Notes: a model not told the origin generated them from the letters alone. 64,000 nucleotides of DNA from Streptomyces sp. XY006 (GCF_002237655.1 NZ_NOKT01000004.1:1-64000), one strand, 5' to 3'; counted from the first letter of the stretch, positions 1 through 9,025 are shown. Numbers and translations are program-made.

Positions 1-885
1 GTCATCCCGGTCTTCTCCCGCAAGCCGATGTTCGGCTACACGGGTCTGATCGGCGCGACCATCGCGATCGCGGGCCTGTCCGTGACGGTGTGGGCGCACC
101 ACATGTACGTCACCGGCGGTGTGCTGCTGCCGTTCTTCTCCTTCATGACGTTCCTCATCGCCGTCCCGACCGGTGTGAAGTTCTTCAACTGGATCGGCAC
201 GATGTGGAAGGGCTCGCTGTCCTTCGAGACCCCGATGCTCTGGGCCACCGGCTTCCTGATCACCTTCACCTTCGGTGGTCTGACCGGTGTCATCCTGGCC
301 TCGCCGCCGATGGACTTCCACGTCTCCGACTCGTACTTCGTGGTGGCCCACTTCCACTACGTCGTCTTCGGCACCGTGGTGTTCGCGATGTTCTCCGGCT
401 TCCACTTCTGGTGGCCGAAGTGGACCGGCAAGATGCTGGACGAGCGCCTGGGCAAGATCACCTTCTGGACGCTGTTCATCGGCTTCCACGGCACGTTCCT
501 GGTCCAGCACTGGCTGGGCGCCGAGGGCATGCCGCGCCGTTACGCCGACTACCTGGCGGCCGACGGCTTCACCGCGCTGAACACGATCTCGACGATCAGC
601 TCGTTCCTGCTCGGCATGTCGATCCTGCCGTTCTTCTACAACGTGTGGAAGACGGCCAAGTACGGCAAGCCGGTCGGCGTCGACGACCCGTGGGGCTACG
701 GCCGCTCCCTGGAGTGGGCCACCTCCTGCCCGCCGCCGCGGCACAACTTCATCACCATGCCGCGGATCCGCAGTGAATCCCCGGCGTTCGACCTGCACCA
801 CCCGGAGATCGCCGCCCTCGACCAGCTCGAGAACGTGGGTCACGGCGACAAGGCTCTGGCTGGCGGCAAGGAGGCCGGCAAGTGA
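1..885 (+). CDS. ctaD: Cytochrome c oxidase subunit I, 3' part (5' end outside window)
   Basis: Catalytic subunit of the aa3 oxidase, which reduces O2 to water and pumps protons in the cytoplasmic membrane. The reading frame is open from base 1, so this is the C-terminal 294 residues only. Visible are the WAHHMYVTG segment with the paired CuB histidines, the PTGVKFFNW segment of the K-channel helix, and AHFHYVV, which carries the haem a3 and haem a ligands. Several hydrophobic helices follow, then a polar C-terminal tail ending in EAGK. The TGA stop overlaps the GTG start of ctaF, indicating translational coupling. The identification is secure; the upstream ctaC is presumably just outside. 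Confidence 0.97.
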   Translation, partial: VIPVFSRKPMFGYTGLIGATIAIAGLSVTVWAHHMYVTGGVLLPFFSFMTFLIAVPTGVKFFNWIGTMWKGSLSFETPMLWATGFLITFTFGGLTGVILASPPMDFHVSDSYFVVAHFHYVVFGTVVFAMFSGFHFWWPKWTGKMLDERLGKITFWTLFIGFHGTFLVQHWLGAEGMPRRYADYLAADGFTALNTISTISSFLLGMSILPFFYNVWKTAKYGKPVGVDDPWGYGRSLEWATSCPPPRHNFITMPRIRSESPAFDLHHPEIAALDQLENVGHGDKALAGGKEAGK

Positions 886-1280
886 AGATCCAGGGCAAGA
901 TGTTCATGTGGCTGAGCGCGTTCGTGCTCGTCATGGCCATCGTCTACGGCATGTGGTCGAAGGAGCCGGCCGGCACCACGGCCCTGTTCCTGGCCTTCGG
1001 CCTGTGCATCATGATCGGCTTCTACCTCGGCTTCACGGCCAAGCGGGTGGACGTCGGCGCGCAGGACAACAAGGAGGCGGACGTCGCCGACGACGCCGGC
1101 GAGGTCGGGTTCTTCAGCCCGCACAGCTGGCAGCCGCTCTCCCTGGCCATCGGTGGCGCCCTGGCCTTCCTGGCCGTCGCCATCGGCTGGTGGCTGATGT
1201 ACTTCTCGCTGCCGATCATCCTGATCGGCATCTGGGGCTGGGTCTTCGAGTACTACCGCGGTGAGAACCGCACCCAGTAG
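882..1280 (+). CDS. ctaF: Cytochrome c oxidase subunit IV (actinobacterial type)
   Basis: Small membrane subunit specific to actinobacterial aa3 oxidase and the bc1-aa3 supercomplex. The 132 residues begin [15 protein letters not shown] and contain four hydrophobic helices in two pairs (about residues 5-25, 30-50, 85-105 and 107-125) separated by an acidic loop. The GTG start at 882 shares four bases with the ctaD stop, so the start is fixed by coupling. It ends the upstream cta operon: a strong hairpin follows within 20 bases. No ligands for metals are expected or seen; its role in this family is structural. Confidence 0.93.
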   Translation: MKIQGKMFMWLSAFVLVMAIVYGMWSKEPAGTTALFLAFGLCIMIGFYLGFTAKRVDVGAQDNKEADVADDAGEVGFFSPHSWQPLSLAIGGALAFLAVAIGWWLMYFSLPIILIGIWGWVFEYYRGENRTQ

Positions 1281-1297
1281 CCCACGCCGAGCGCCGC

Positions 1298-1335
1298 AGG
1301 GGCCCGGACACTCCATGAGGAGCGTCCGGGCCCCT
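1298..1335 (+). terminator. Intrinsic terminator after ctaF
   Basis: Inverted repeat of about 17 bp per arm with one mismatched pair, starting AGGGGCCCGGAC and closing GTCCGGGCCCCT around an ATGA loop. It lies 17 bases after the ctaF stop. No long U-run follows, as is usual in Streptomyces. Confidence 0.75.
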
Positions 1336-1388
1336 GTCCGTGTCCGGACCCCTGTGCGCGGGCTCCTGCTTTCGACGCAATACATGTC

Positions 1389-1437
1389 ACTCGTACGAGT
1401 CAGTCGGCGTGCCGCAGTTGACGTGGCTTCCTAGCGT
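1389..1437 (+). promoter_or_regulatory. Palindrome and probable leaderless promoter of the L,D-transpeptidase gene
   Basis: A perfect 12-bp palindrome ACTCGTACGAGT occupies 1389-1400. A -10-like TAGCGT at 1432-1437 ends six bases before the ATG at 1444, and the only GAGG is two bases from the ATG, too close for a normal ribosome site. This suggests a leaderless mRNA. No convincing -35 is seen at the right spacing; TTGACG at 1418 is too close. The palindrome could be an operator. Confidence 0.4.
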
Positions 1438-1443
1438 GAGGCC

Positions 1444-2691
1444 ATGAGCCACACAGCGACCTCCCGCCCCGCCGTCAGCTGCGCACTGCTGGTCATATCC
1501 CTCTGCGCGGGCGTCACCGCCTGCGGCTCCGACGGCAACCCGCTCTCCGCCCGGCCCTACGACGCGGCGGACCAGATCTCCTTCAACACCCCCGACGGCC
1601 GCAAGAAGGCCGACCCGGACAAGCCCCTGGAAGTCGTCGCCGAGGACTCCGACGGACGCATCACCGACGTCACCGCCTACGACGCCTCAGGACGCCACGT
1701 GGCGGGCGAACTCGCCGCCGACGGGGGCCGCTGGCACAGCACCTCGCCGCTCGCCGCCAACGCCAGCTACACGGTCCGGGTGAGCACCGAGGACGAGGAC
1801 GGCGCGCCCGGCCGCAAGGTCCTCACCTTCGACACCGGCAAGCCGGCCGCCAAGAAGCGCCTGGACGTCACCTTCGGCCCCAAGCAGGGCACCTACGGCG
1901 TCGGCCAGCCCATCACGGCCGAGCTCAGCCAGCCTGTCAAGGACAAGACGCAGCGCGCCACCGTCGAACGCGCGCTCAAGGTCTCCTCCACCCCCGCCAC
2001 GGACGGCGCCTGGCACTGGGTGGACGACAAGAAGCTGCACTACCGCCCGAAGGACTACTGGCCCGCCCAGGCCACCGTCCAGGTCCGCAGCAACCTGGAG
2101 GGCATCAAGATCGGCGACCGCATGTGGGGCGGCAAGGCCAAGCCGCTGACCATCACCACGGCCGACAAGGTCGTCGCCGTCACGGACGCCGCGGCCCATC
2201 AGATGACCGTCTACAAGAACGACGAGGTCGTCCGCCAGATACCGGTCACCACGGGCATGCCCGGCTACGACACCCGCAACGGCGTCAAGGTCGTCCTGGC
2301 CAAGGAGGGCACCGTCCGCATGACCAGCGCCAGCATCGGCGCCTCGGACTTCTACGACCTGATCGTCCACCACTCGGTCCGCGTCACCAACAGCGGCGAG
2401 TACGTCCACGCCGCCCCCTGGTCCGTGGGCTCCCAGGGCTCAGCCAACGTCAGCCACGGCTGCACCGGCATGAGCACCGAGAACGCGGCCTGGTTCTACG
2501 AGAACATCCGCGAGGGCGACATCGTCAAGGTCGTCAACTCCGCCGGCGACTCGATGGCCCCCTTCGGCAACGGCTACGGCGACTGGAACCTCGACTGGTC
2601 GAGATGGCGCACCGGCAGCGCCCTCTTCGGCGGCACCCCGGAGGGCCCCACCCCGGCGGACAGGGCCCGGCTGCGCCCGCAGAGCGTCTAG
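1444..2691 (+). CDS. L,D-transpeptidase lipoprotein with Ig-like domains (YkuD family)
   Basis: Exported enzyme predicted to form 3-3 cross-links in peptidoglycan at the outer face of the membrane. The 415-residue product starts with a lipoprotein signal ending in the lipobox-like TACGSD at residues 26-31, so Cys28 would be lipidated. Residues 35-225 look like the two Ig-like domains found in mycobacterial Ldt enzymes, and residues about 240-365 form the YkuD domain. The catalytic motif is SHGCTGMS, with the histidine of HAAPWSVGSQG shortly before it. A tail of about 45 residues with two Trp-rich segments follows. It stands alone inside the cytochrome region, as in other Streptomyces, and is convergent with the next gene. 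Confidence 0.92.
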   Translation: MSHTATSRPAVSCALLVISLCAGVTACGSDGNPLSARPYDAADQISFNTPDGRKKADPDKPLEVVAEDSDGRITDVTAYDASGRHVAGELAADGGRWHSTSPLAANASYTVRVSTEDEDGAPGRKVLTFDTGKPAAKKRLDVTFGPKQGTYGVGQPITAELSQPVKDKTQRATVERALKVSSTPATDGAWHWVDDKKLHYRPKDYWPAQATVQVRSNLEGIKIGDRMWGGKAKPLTITTADKVVAVTDAAAHQMTVYKNDEVVRQIPVTTGMPGYDTRNGVKVVLAKEGTVRMTSASIGASDFYDLIVHHSVRVTNSGEYVHAAPWSVGSQGSANVSHGCTGMSTENAAWFYENIREGDIVKVVNSAGDSMAPFGNGYGDWNLDWSRWRTGSALFGGTPEGPTPADRARLRPQSV

Positions 2692-2696
2692 CCGCC

Positions 2697-2713
2697 CCGG
2701 GGACGCGTCCCGG
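2697..2713. terminator. Short GC-rich inverted repeat between convergent genes
   Basis: CCGGGGACGCGTCCCGG lies between the stops of two convergent genes. It can form a short hairpin on either strand, with one wobble and an unpaired centre. A weak bidirectional terminator is likely. Confidence 0.35.
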
Positions 2714-2723
2714 AGACGGGCCC

Positions 2724-3125
2724 CTAGGCGTTCAGAGCCGCCTTCTCCCGCAGCAGCGAGGCCAGGGCGGAGGCGAACTCCACCGGTTCCACCGGCAGCG
2801 TCACCGCCGCCTCCGCACGGCTCCACGTGGCCAGCCAGGCGTCCTGCGGCCGCCCGATCAGCAACAGCACGGGAGGACAGTCGAAGATCTCGTCCTTGAT
2901 CTGCCGGCAGACCCCCATGCCCCCCATGGGCACGGCCTCCCCGTCCAGCACGCAGACGTCGATCCCGCCCCGGTCCAGCTCCTTGATCACCGCCGCCGGG
3001 GTCGCGCACTCGACGAACTCCACCACAGGGACGTCCGGAGCCGGCCGTCGGCCGGTCGCGAGCCGCACCTGCTCGCGGGTGTTGGAGTCGTCGCTGTAGA
3101 CCAGCACCGTGGCGGTCGGCTGCAT
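2724..3125 (-). CDS. Degenerate response-regulator receiver domain protein
   Basis: A single-domain protein of 133 residues with the CheY-like fold pattern. The N-terminal VLVYSDDSN provides the acidic pair (Asp12, Asp13), and VCVLDGEAVP provides an Asp (residue 61) at the phosphorylation position. The conserved lysine before the proline near the C-terminus is replaced (TLPVEP), and the switch Ser/Thr is also missing, so normal phosphorylation signalling is doubtful. There is no output domain and no histidine kinase beside it. It lies between the two cytochrome oxidase blocks, convergent with the transpeptidase and divergent from ctaE. It is a conserved Streptomyces gene by memory of this locus; its function is unknown. 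Confidence 0.75.
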   Translation of the reverse strand: MQPTATVLVYSDDSNTREQVRLATGRRPAPDVPVVEFVECATPAAVIKELDRGGIDVCVLDGEAVPMGGMGVCRQIKDEIFDCPPVLLLIGRPQDAWLATWSRAEAAVTLPVEPVEFASALASLLREKAALNA

Positions 3126-3270
3126 TGTTCCTCCGTGACGTCAGCGTCGTAAGGACAGGCCCGTTGGGCCGGATGCTACTCCCTTGAACACCACGTCAAC
3201 ACCGGTACGACCGGCTTAGACACTCCGAACGGCACCCCCCGGAGTGAGGGCGGGATAAGCGACCGACATA

Positions 3271-3891
3271 ATGTCGGTCGTGGCGACAGCAACGACAGTA
3301 GAAACCGGGCACGCGCACCCGTCGGTCAACCGGCCGAACCTCACCAGCGTCGGAACCATCATCTGGTTGAGTTCCGAGCTGATGTTCTTCGCGGCCCTCT
3401 TCGCGATGTACTTCACCCTGCGATCGGTGACCGGTCCTGACTTCTGGCAGGAGAAGGCCGATGCCCTGAACTTCCCGTTCTCGGCGACGAACACCACGAT
3501 CCTGGTGCTCTCCTCGCTCACCTGCCAGCTCGGCGTCTTCGCCGCCGAGCGCGGTGACGTGAAGAAGCTCCGGGCGTGGTTCATCGTCACCTTCATCATG
3601 GGTGCGATCTTCATCGGCGGTCAGGTCTTCGAGTACACCGAGCTGGTCAAGCACGAGGGCCTGTCTCTCTCGTCCGACCCGTACGGCTCGGTCTTCTACC
3701 TGACCACCGGCTTCCACGGCCTGCACGTGACGGGCGGTCTCATCGCCTTCCTGCTGGTCCTGGGCCGGACCTACGCGGCCCGGAGGTTCACCCACGAGCA
3801 GGCGACCGCCGCGATCGTCGTGTCCTACTACTGGCACTTCGTCGATGTCGTCTGGATCGGCCTCTTCGCCACGATCTACATGATCAAGTAG
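3271..3891 (+). CDS. ctaE: Cytochrome c oxidase subunit III
   Basis: Membrane subunit III of the aa3 oxidase, 206 residues with five predicted helices, as in the short actinobacterial form. Family segments visible are [19 protein letters not shown] in the first helix, [11 protein letters not shown] in the middle and [16 protein letters not shown] at the C-terminus. The ATG at 3271 is the longest start; a GTG nine bases later is possible. It begins the ctaE-qcrCAB operon. Separation from ctaCDF and fusion to the bc1 genes is the usual actinobacterial arrangement and reflects the bc1-aa3 supercomplex. Confidence 0.96.
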   Translation: MSVVATATTVETGHAHPSVNRPNLTSVGTIIWLSSELMFFAALFAMYFTLRSVTGPDFWQEKADALNFPFSATNTTILVLSSLTCQLGVFAAERGDVKKLRAWFIVTFIMGAIFIGGQVFEYTELVKHEGLSLSSDPYGSVFYLTTGFHGLHVTGGLIAFLLVLGRTYAARRFTHEQATAAIVVSYYWHFVDVVWIGLFATIYMIK

Positions 3892-3971
3892 CAGGGCCCG
3901 CATCCGCCGCGCCCGACGAGGCGCGCATCCCAGAAGCATCGACGCAGAAGATCCTGACACCGGGGTAATCC

Positions 3972-4784
3972 GTGAAAAAGCTCTCCGCACGACGACGCCA
4001 CCCGATGGCGGCGCTCGTCGTCCTACTCCTCGCGCTGGCATGCACCGGGGGGCTGTACGCCGCGTTCGCACCCGCGAGCAAGGCGCAGGCCGACGAATCC
4101 GCCCAGTCCCTCACCATCGAGGAGGGCAAGAAGCTCTACTCGGTCGGCTGCGCCAGTTGCCACGGCACCGGCGGTCAGGGCACCTCCGACGGCCCGAGCC
4201 TGGTGGGTGTGGGCGCCGCGTCCGTCGACTTCCAGGTGGGCACGGGCCGTATGCCGGCCGCCACCTCCCAGGGCCCGCAGGTCCCGAAGAAGAAGAACAT
4301 CTACACCCAGGCCGAGATCGACCAGCTCGCGGCGTACATCGCCTCCCTCGGTGCCGGCCCGGCCGTCCCGACGGAGGACCAGTACAGCCCCGAGGGTGCC
4401 GACATCGCCAAGGGCGGTGAGCTCTTCCGGACCAACTGCGCGCAGTGCCACAACTTCACGGGCAAGGGTGGCGCCCTGACGCACGGCAAGTACGCACCCA
4501 CTCTCGAGGGCGTCGAGCCGAAGCACATCTACGAGGCCATGCAGACCGGCCCGCAGAACATGCCGTCCTTCCCCGACACCACGCTGTCGGAGAAGAACAA
4601 GAAGGACATCATCGCGTACCTCGACGCGGTCAACAGCGAGCAGACCGAGAGCCCCGGCGGCCTCGAACTGGGCGGTCTCGGACCGGTCAGCGAGGGCCTC
4701 TTCGGCTGGATCTTCGGTCTCGGCGGACTGATCGCCGTCGCCGTGTGGGTCGCCGCCCGGACCGCAAAGGCCAAGAAGTCATGA
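3972..4784 (+). CDS. qcrC: Dihaem cytochrome c subunit of the cytochrome bc1 complex
   Basis: Carries electrons from the Rieske centre to the CuA site within the bc1-aa3 supercomplex, replacing soluble cytochrome c. The 270-residue protein has an N-terminal signal/anchor (about residues 12-32), two CXXCH haem sites, CASCH (60-64) and CAQCH (156-160), and a C-terminal membrane helix (about 243-262). MP motifs at RMPA and NMPSF are candidate axial methionines. The start is GTG at 3972. Its TGA overlaps the qcrA ATG (ATGA), so the genes are translationally coupled. Confidence 0.97.
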   Translation: MKKLSARRRHPMAALVVLLLALACTGGLYAAFAPASKAQADESAQSLTIEEGKKLYSVGCASCHGTGGQGTSDGPSLVGVGAASVDFQVGTGRMPAATSQGPQVPKKKNIYTQAEIDQLAAYIASLGAGPAVPTEDQYSPEGADIAKGGELFRTNCAQCHNFTGKGGALTHGKYAPTLEGVEPKHIYEAMQTGPQNMPSFPDTTLSEKNKKDIIAYLDAVNSEQTESPGGLELGGLGPVSEGLFGWIFGLGGLIAVAVWVAARTAKAKKS

Positions 4785-5848
4785 GTAGCCAAGACATTCC
4801 AGAAGAGAACCTGCCTGCCGTGCAGTCCGCAGGACATGACGAGCACGGTGTGGTCAGCGTCGCGGACGAGAAGCACCCGTTCGCCGACCCGGGCCTGCCG
4901 CCCCACGAGCACCGGATCCAGGACGTCGACGAGCGGGCCGCCAAGCGGTCCGAGCGCTCGGTCGCCCTGATGTTCACGGTGTCGATGCTGGCCACCATCG
5001 CCTTCATCGCCGCGTTCGTGGCGATCCCGGTCGACAAGTCGGTCTTCATCTTCCCGCTCGGCCACATCAGCGCCCTGAACTTCGCGCTGGGCATCACGCT
5101 CGGCATCGCGCTGTTCTGCATCGGCGCCGGCGCCGTCCACTGGGCGCGCACCCTGATGTCGGACGTGGAGATCGCCGACGAGCGGCACCCGATCGAGGCG
5201 GAGCCCGAGGTACGCGAGAAGGTCTTCGCGGACTTCAAGCAGGGCGCCAAGGAGTCCGCGCTCGGCCGCCGCAAGCTGATCCGCAACACCATGCTCGGCG
5301 CGCTCACGCTGGTGCCGCTCTCCGGCGTCGTGCTGCTGCGCGACCTCGGCCCGCTGCCCGGCACCAAGCTCCGCCACACGCTGTGGTCCAAGGGCAAGCT
5401 GCTCGTGAACATGAACACGAACCAGCCGCTGCGCCCCTCGGACGTCGCCGTCGGTTCGCTGACCTTCGCCAAGCCCGAGGGCCTGGAGGAGCACGACCAC
5501 GACTTCCAGAACGAGATCGCCAAGGCCGCCCTGATGATCGTCCGGATCCAGCCGGAGGACATCAAGGACAAGCGCGAGCTCGAGTGGTCGCACGAGGGCA
5601 TCGTCGCGTACTCGAAGATCTGCACCCACGTCGGTTGCCCGATCTCCCTGTACGAGCAGCAGACGCACCACGTGCTCTGCCCCTGCCACCAGTCCACCTT
5701 CGACCTGTCCGACGGTGCCCGAGTGATCTTCGGTCCCGCCGGTCACGCCCTGCCGCAGCTGCGCATCGGCGTGAACGACGAGGGCTACCTCGAGGCGCTC
5801 GGCGACTTCGAAGAGCCCGTCGGTCCTGCCTTCTGGGAGCGCGGATGA
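4781..5848 (+). CDS. qcrA: Rieske iron-sulfur subunit of the cytochrome bc1 complex
   Basis: Accepts electrons from menaquinol at the outer face of the membrane. The product is 355 residues. The ATG at 4781 overlaps the qcrC stop; the upstream open frame is a shadow. It has the three N-terminal membrane helices typical of actinobacteria (about 62-83, 92-118, 166-186). The third is preceded by a twin-arginine stretch, GRRKLIRNT (162-170), matching the known dual Sec/Tat insertion of the S. coelicolor homologue. The Rieske centre is CTHVGC (281-286) and CPCHQS (300-305), giving Cys281, His283, Cys300 and His303 as cluster ligands and Cys286/Cys302 as the disulfide pair. It ends in an ATGA overlap with qcrB. 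Confidence 0.97.
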   Translation: MSSQDIPEENLPAVQSAGHDEHGVVSVADEKHPFADPGLPPHEHRIQDVDERAAKRSERSVALMFTVSMLATIAFIAAFVAIPVDKSVFIFPLGHISALNFALGITLGIALFCIGAGAVHWARTLMSDVEIADERHPIEAEPEVREKVFADFKQGAKESALGRRKLIRNTMLGALTLVPLSGVVLLRDLGPLPGTKLRHTLWSKGKLLVNMNTNQPLRPSDVAVGSLTFAKPEGLEEHDHDFQNEIAKAALMIVRIQPEDIKDKRELEWSHEGIVAYSKICTHVGCPISLYEQQTHHVLCPCHQSTFDLSDGARVIFGPAGHALPQLRIGVNDEGYLEALGDFEEPVGPAFWERG

Positions 5849-7467
5849 GTAACAAGGACGACCGCCGCAAGGCGCCCGCCGGCGAGCGGGTCGCCGACTG
5901 GGCCGACGGCCGCCTGGGGATCTACTCCCTGGCCAAGGCCAACATGCGCAAGATCTTCCCGGACCACTGGTCCTTCATGCTGGGTGAGATCTGCCTCTAC
6001 AGCTTCATCATCATCATCCTGACGGGTGTGTACCTGACGCTGTTCTTCCACCCGTCGATGAACGAGGTGGAGTACCACGGCAGTTACGTCCCGCTCCAGG
6101 GGCAGCTGATGTCGGAGGCGTTCGCCTCCACGCTGGACATCAGCTTCGACGTCCGCGGCGGTCTGCTCATCCGGCAGATCCACCACTGGGCGGCGATCAT
6201 CTTCCTCGCCGGCATGTTCGTGCACATGATGCGCGTCTTCTTCACCGGCGCGTTCCGCAAGCCGCGCGAGATCAACTGGCTGTTCGGCTTCCTGCTGTTC
6301 GTCCTGGGCATGTTCACCGGTTTCACCGGCTACTCGCTCCCGGACGACCTGCTCTCCGGCACCGGTGTCCGCTTCACGCAGGGCGCGATCCTGTCCGTGC
6401 CGATCGTCGGCACGTACATCTCGATGTTCCTGTTCGGCGGGGAGTTCCCGGGCACCGACTTCGTCGCCCGGTTCTACTCGATCCACATCCTGCTGCTGCC
6501 CGGCATCATGCTCGGGCTCGTGGTCGGCCACCTGATCCTGGTCTTCTACCACAAGCACACGCAGTTCGCGGGTCCCGGCCGGACCAACAAGAACGTCGTC
6601 GGCATGCCGCTGCTGCCGGTCTACATGGCCAAGGCCGGAGGCTTCTTCTTCCTGGTCTTCGGTGTCATCGCGGCCATCGCCGGCATCGCGACCGTCAACC
6701 CGATCTGGGTCCTGGGCCCCTACCGGCCCGACCAGGTGTCGACCGGCGCCCAGCCCGACTGGTACATGGGCTTCGCCGAGGGTCTGGTCCGCGCCATGCC
6801 GGGCTGGGAGATCAACTTCTGGGGTCACACGCTCGTCCTGGGCGTGTTCATCCCGCTGGTCCTCTTCGGCCTGTTCCTCGCGATCATCGCCCTGTACCCG
6901 TTCATCGAGTCCTGGGTGACCGGGGACAAGCGCGAGCACCACATCCTGGACCGCCCGCGCAACGCCCCGACGCGCACCGCCTTCGGTGTCGCCTGGGTGA
7001 CCGGCTACATCATCATGCTGATCGGCGGTGGCAACGACATCGTCGCCACGCACTTCCACCTGTCGATCAACGCGGTCACCTGGTTCGTCCGGATCGGGTT
7101 CTTCGCCGGACCGGTCATCGCGTTCATCATCACCAAGCGCATCTGCCTCGGCCTGCAGCGCCGGGACAAGGACAAGGTGCTGCACGGCCGCGAGTCGGGC
7201 ATCATCAAGCGCCTGCCGCACGGTGAGTTCATCGAGGTGCACGAGCCGCTCAGCCAGGAGCAGATGTACACGCTCACGGCGCACGAGCAGTACCAGCCGG
7301 TCGAGCTCGGCCCGACGGTCGACGAGAACGGTGTCGAGCGCAAGGTGAAGGGCTCCGAGAAGCTGCGCGCCAAGCTCAGCGACGCCTACTACGGCGAGGG
7401 CGCCCAGATCCCGAAGCCCACCGTCGAGGAGTACCGGGAGATCACGAGCGGCCACGGCCACCACTGA
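5845..7467 (+). CDS. qcrB: Cytochrome b subunit of the cytochrome bc1 complex
   Basis: Dihaem quinol-oxidising membrane subunit of 540 residues, longer than mitochondrial cytochrome b because of the actinobacterial C-terminal extension. Histidine pairs are seen in IHHWAAI and FVHMMR on one helix and in IHILLLPG and LILVFYHKH on the partner helix. The quinol-site motif is present as PDW in GAQPDWYMGF. About eight to nine helices run to residue 430, followed by a hydrophilic tail rich in charged residues. The start is the ATG at 5845 coupled to the qcrA stop. A strong terminator follows, ending the ctaE-qcrCAB operon. Confidence 0.97.
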   Translation: MSNKDDRRKAPAGERVADWADGRLGIYSLAKANMRKIFPDHWSFMLGEICLYSFIIIILTGVYLTLFFHPSMNEVEYHGSYVPLQGQLMSEAFASTLDISFDVRGGLLIRQIHHWAAIIFLAGMFVHMMRVFFTGAFRKPREINWLFGFLLFVLGMFTGFTGYSLPDDLLSGTGVRFTQGAILSVPIVGTYISMFLFGGEFPGTDFVARFYSIHILLLPGIMLGLVVGHLILVFYHKHTQFAGPGRTNKNVVGMPLLPVYMAKAGGFFFLVFGVIAAIAGIATVNPIWVLGPYRPDQVSTGAQPDWYMGFAEGLVRAMPGWEINFWGHTLVLGVFIPLVLFGLFLAIIALYPFIESWVTGDKREHHILDRPRNAPTRTAFGVAWVTGYIIMLIGGGNDIVATHFHLSINAVTWFVRIGFFAGPVIAFIITKRICLGLQRRDKDKVLHGRESGIIKRLPHGEFIEVHEPLSQEQMYTLTAHEQYQPVELGPTVDENGVERKVKGSEKLRAKLSDAYYGEGAQIPKPTVEEYREITSGHGHH

Positions 7468-7490
7468 TCACTGCTTCGCCACGCCACGCA

Positions 7491-7523
7491 AAGGGCCCCG
7501 TCCGGTGTTCGGACGGGGCCCTT
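7491..7523 (+). terminator. Intrinsic terminator after qcrB
   Basis: Perfect 14-bp inverted repeat, AAGGGCCCCGTCCG with its complement, around a 5-base loop GTGTT, 23 bases after the qcrB stop. Confidence 0.88.
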
Positions 7524-7605
7524 CGTGGTGCCGTGGGGCTGGATAGGGTGGACCTCGTTGAGACTCTCGTCCCGTAGTGCGGGACGCCTGACCCTGGAGC
7601 GGCTT

Positions 7606-8670
7606 ATGAGCGCTGTGACCCCCGCTGGAGGCGACACCGCGGCGGGCCGCTCCTGGCCCCTGCTGTTGAACGGCCTGCTTCAGGGCCGGGACCTGACCGC
7701 CGACGACACCGCGTGGGCGATGGACCTGATCATGCGCGGCGAGGCGACGGACGCGCAGATCGCCGGGTTCGTCGTGGCACTGCGCGCCAAGGGCGAGACC
7801 GTCGAGGAGATCGCCGGGTTCGTCCGGGCGATGTACGCGCACGCCAACGTCATCGAGGTGCCGGGCCCCGCGGTCGACATCGTCGGGACGGGCGGCGACG
7901 GCGCCAAGACCGTCAACATCTCCACGATGTCGGCGATCGTCATCGCCGGCACGGGCGCGAAGGTCGTCAAGCACGGCAACCGCGCCGCCTCCTCGGCGTC
8001 CGGCGCCTCGGACGTCCTGGAGAAGCTCGGCGTCAATCTGGAGCTGCCGACGCACCGGGTGGCCGGGGTGGCCGAGGAGGCCGGGATCACCTTCTGCTTC
8101 GCGGCGAAGTTCCACCCGTCGATGCGGTACGCGGGCGCGGCCCGCGGGCAGTTGGGCATCCGGACCATCTTCAACGTCCTCGGCCCGCTGACCAACCCCG
8201 CGAAGGTCCGGGCCCAGGCGGTCGGCGTGGCGGACCCGCGCATGGCGCCGATCGTCGCCGGCGTCTTCGCCGAACGCGGCCACTCCTCCCTGGTCTTCCG
8301 CGGCGACGACGGCCTCGACGAGCTGACCACCACGGCCACCTCCCGAGTCTGGATCGTGCGCGACGGCAAGGTGACCGAGGAGACCTTCGACCCGCGCGAG
8401 GTGGGGATCGAACTGGTCCCCGTGGAGGCCCTGCGCGGTGCGGACGCGTCCTACAACGCCGAGGTCGCCCGCCGCCTGCTGGACGGCGAGCGGGGCCCGG
8501 TGCGCGACGCGGTGCTGCTGAACGCGGCCGCGGCGCTGGTGGCGCTGGAGCCGGGCACGGGCACGCTGGCCGAGCAGATCGCCGCCGGCATGGCCAAGGC
8601 GGCGGAGGCGATCGACTCCGGGGCCGCCAAGCGGACCCTGGAGCGGTGGGTGGCCGCCAGCAACGCGTAG
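7606..8670 (+). CDS. trpD: Anthranilate phosphoribosyltransferase
   Basis: Transfers phosphoribose from PRPP to anthranilate, the second step of tryptophan synthesis. The 354-residue product carries the glycine-rich GTGGDG PRPP/Mg site (94-99), then KTVNIST and [15 protein letters not shown]. The start chosen is ATG 7606 because GGAG lies six bases upstream; an in-frame ATG at 7525 falls too close to the qcrB terminator. The gene is monocistronic. With trpEG at 39-41 kb, it shows that the early trp genes are scattered rather than in one operon, as in other Streptomyces. Confidence 0.95.
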   Translation: MSAVTPAGGDTAAGRSWPLLLNGLLQGRDLTADDTAWAMDLIMRGEATDAQIAGFVVALRAKGETVEEIAGFVRAMYAHANVIEVPGPAVDIVGTGGDGAKTVNISTMSAIVIAGTGAKVVKHGNRAASSASGASDVLEKLGVNLELPTHRVAGVAEEAGITFCFAAKFHPSMRYAGAARGQLGIRTIFNVLGPLTNPAKVRAQAVGVADPRMAPIVAGVFAERGHSSLVFRGDDGLDELTTTATSRVWIVRDGKVTEETFDPREVGIELVPVEALRGADASYNAEVARRLLDGERGPVRDAVLLNAAAALVALEPGTGTLAEQIAAGMAKAAEAIDSGAAKRTLERWVAASNA

Positions 8671-8686
8671 GCCGGGCACGACGTGC

Positions 8687-8722
8687 GGCGTCCCGCGATC
8701 CGGACCCGGGTTGCGGGACGCC
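8687..8722 (+). terminator. Terminator after trpD
   Basis: Ten-base arms GGCGTCCCGC and GCGGGACGCC around a 16-base loop, followed by a short T-rich run (ATCTTTTCG). The right arm overlaps the -35 element of the next promoter, so the two signals share bases. Confidence 0.7.
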
Positions 8723-8740
8723 GATCTTTTCGCGTACGTT
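8711..8740 (+). promoter_or_regulatory. Promoter of the SAM-IV riboswitch transcript
   Basis: TTGCGG (8711-8716), an 18-base spacer and TACGTT (8735-8740) fit a principal sigma factor promoter. Transcription would start near 8747-8750, exactly at the first paired base of the riboswitch. Confidence 0.6.
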
Positions 8741-8749
8741 CCTGAACCA

Positions 8750-8867
8750 GGTCATGAGTGACAGTCATGAGGCCCCGGCCGACTGTCCGGCAACCCTCCG
8801 TCCGTGGCGGGGTGCCCCGGGTGAAGACCAGGCCGCAGGCAGCGAGGTCTGCGGCAAGCGCGGACCC
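8750..8867 (+). promoter_or_regulatory. SAM-IV riboswitch
   Basis: S-adenosylmethionine-binding leader RNA upstream of the desulfurase-like gene. Recognised from conserved blocks in order: GGTCATGAGTG at the 5' end, GGCCCCGGC, GGCAACCCTCC, GGCGGGGTGCCCCGGGTGA, then GACCAGG, which closes P1 with the 5' GGTC. A separate hairpin CCGCAG/CTGCGG (8833-8838 with 8849-8854) and GCGGCAAGCGCGG follow, as in the SAM-IV class of Streptomyces and mycobacteria. The 3' end GGACCCCT (8862-8869) can instead pair with AGGGGTCC (8879-8886), giving a plausible expression platform. SAM binding would be expected to lower expression of the downstream gene. The class assignment rests on matching the remembered consensus. 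Confidence 0.88.
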
Positions 8868-9025
8868 CTCGCGATACCAGGGGTCCTGGTCGTCGAGGAG
8901 TTCTCCGTGAGTCAGCGAATGCGATAGGGCCGCAGAGCCCCGCCTCCGCATCCCTTCTTCCTTCACCCCCGCCGGCCGTCCACCGGCTCGCGGGCGGACA
9001 CACCTGATCTCACGGGAGTTCCCCC

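Noticed and set aside
5785..7464. Minus-strand frame of 559 residues opposite qcrB
   Set aside because: Fully antisense to a certain cytochrome b gene; sequence is Asp/Val/Arg-rich and motif-free.
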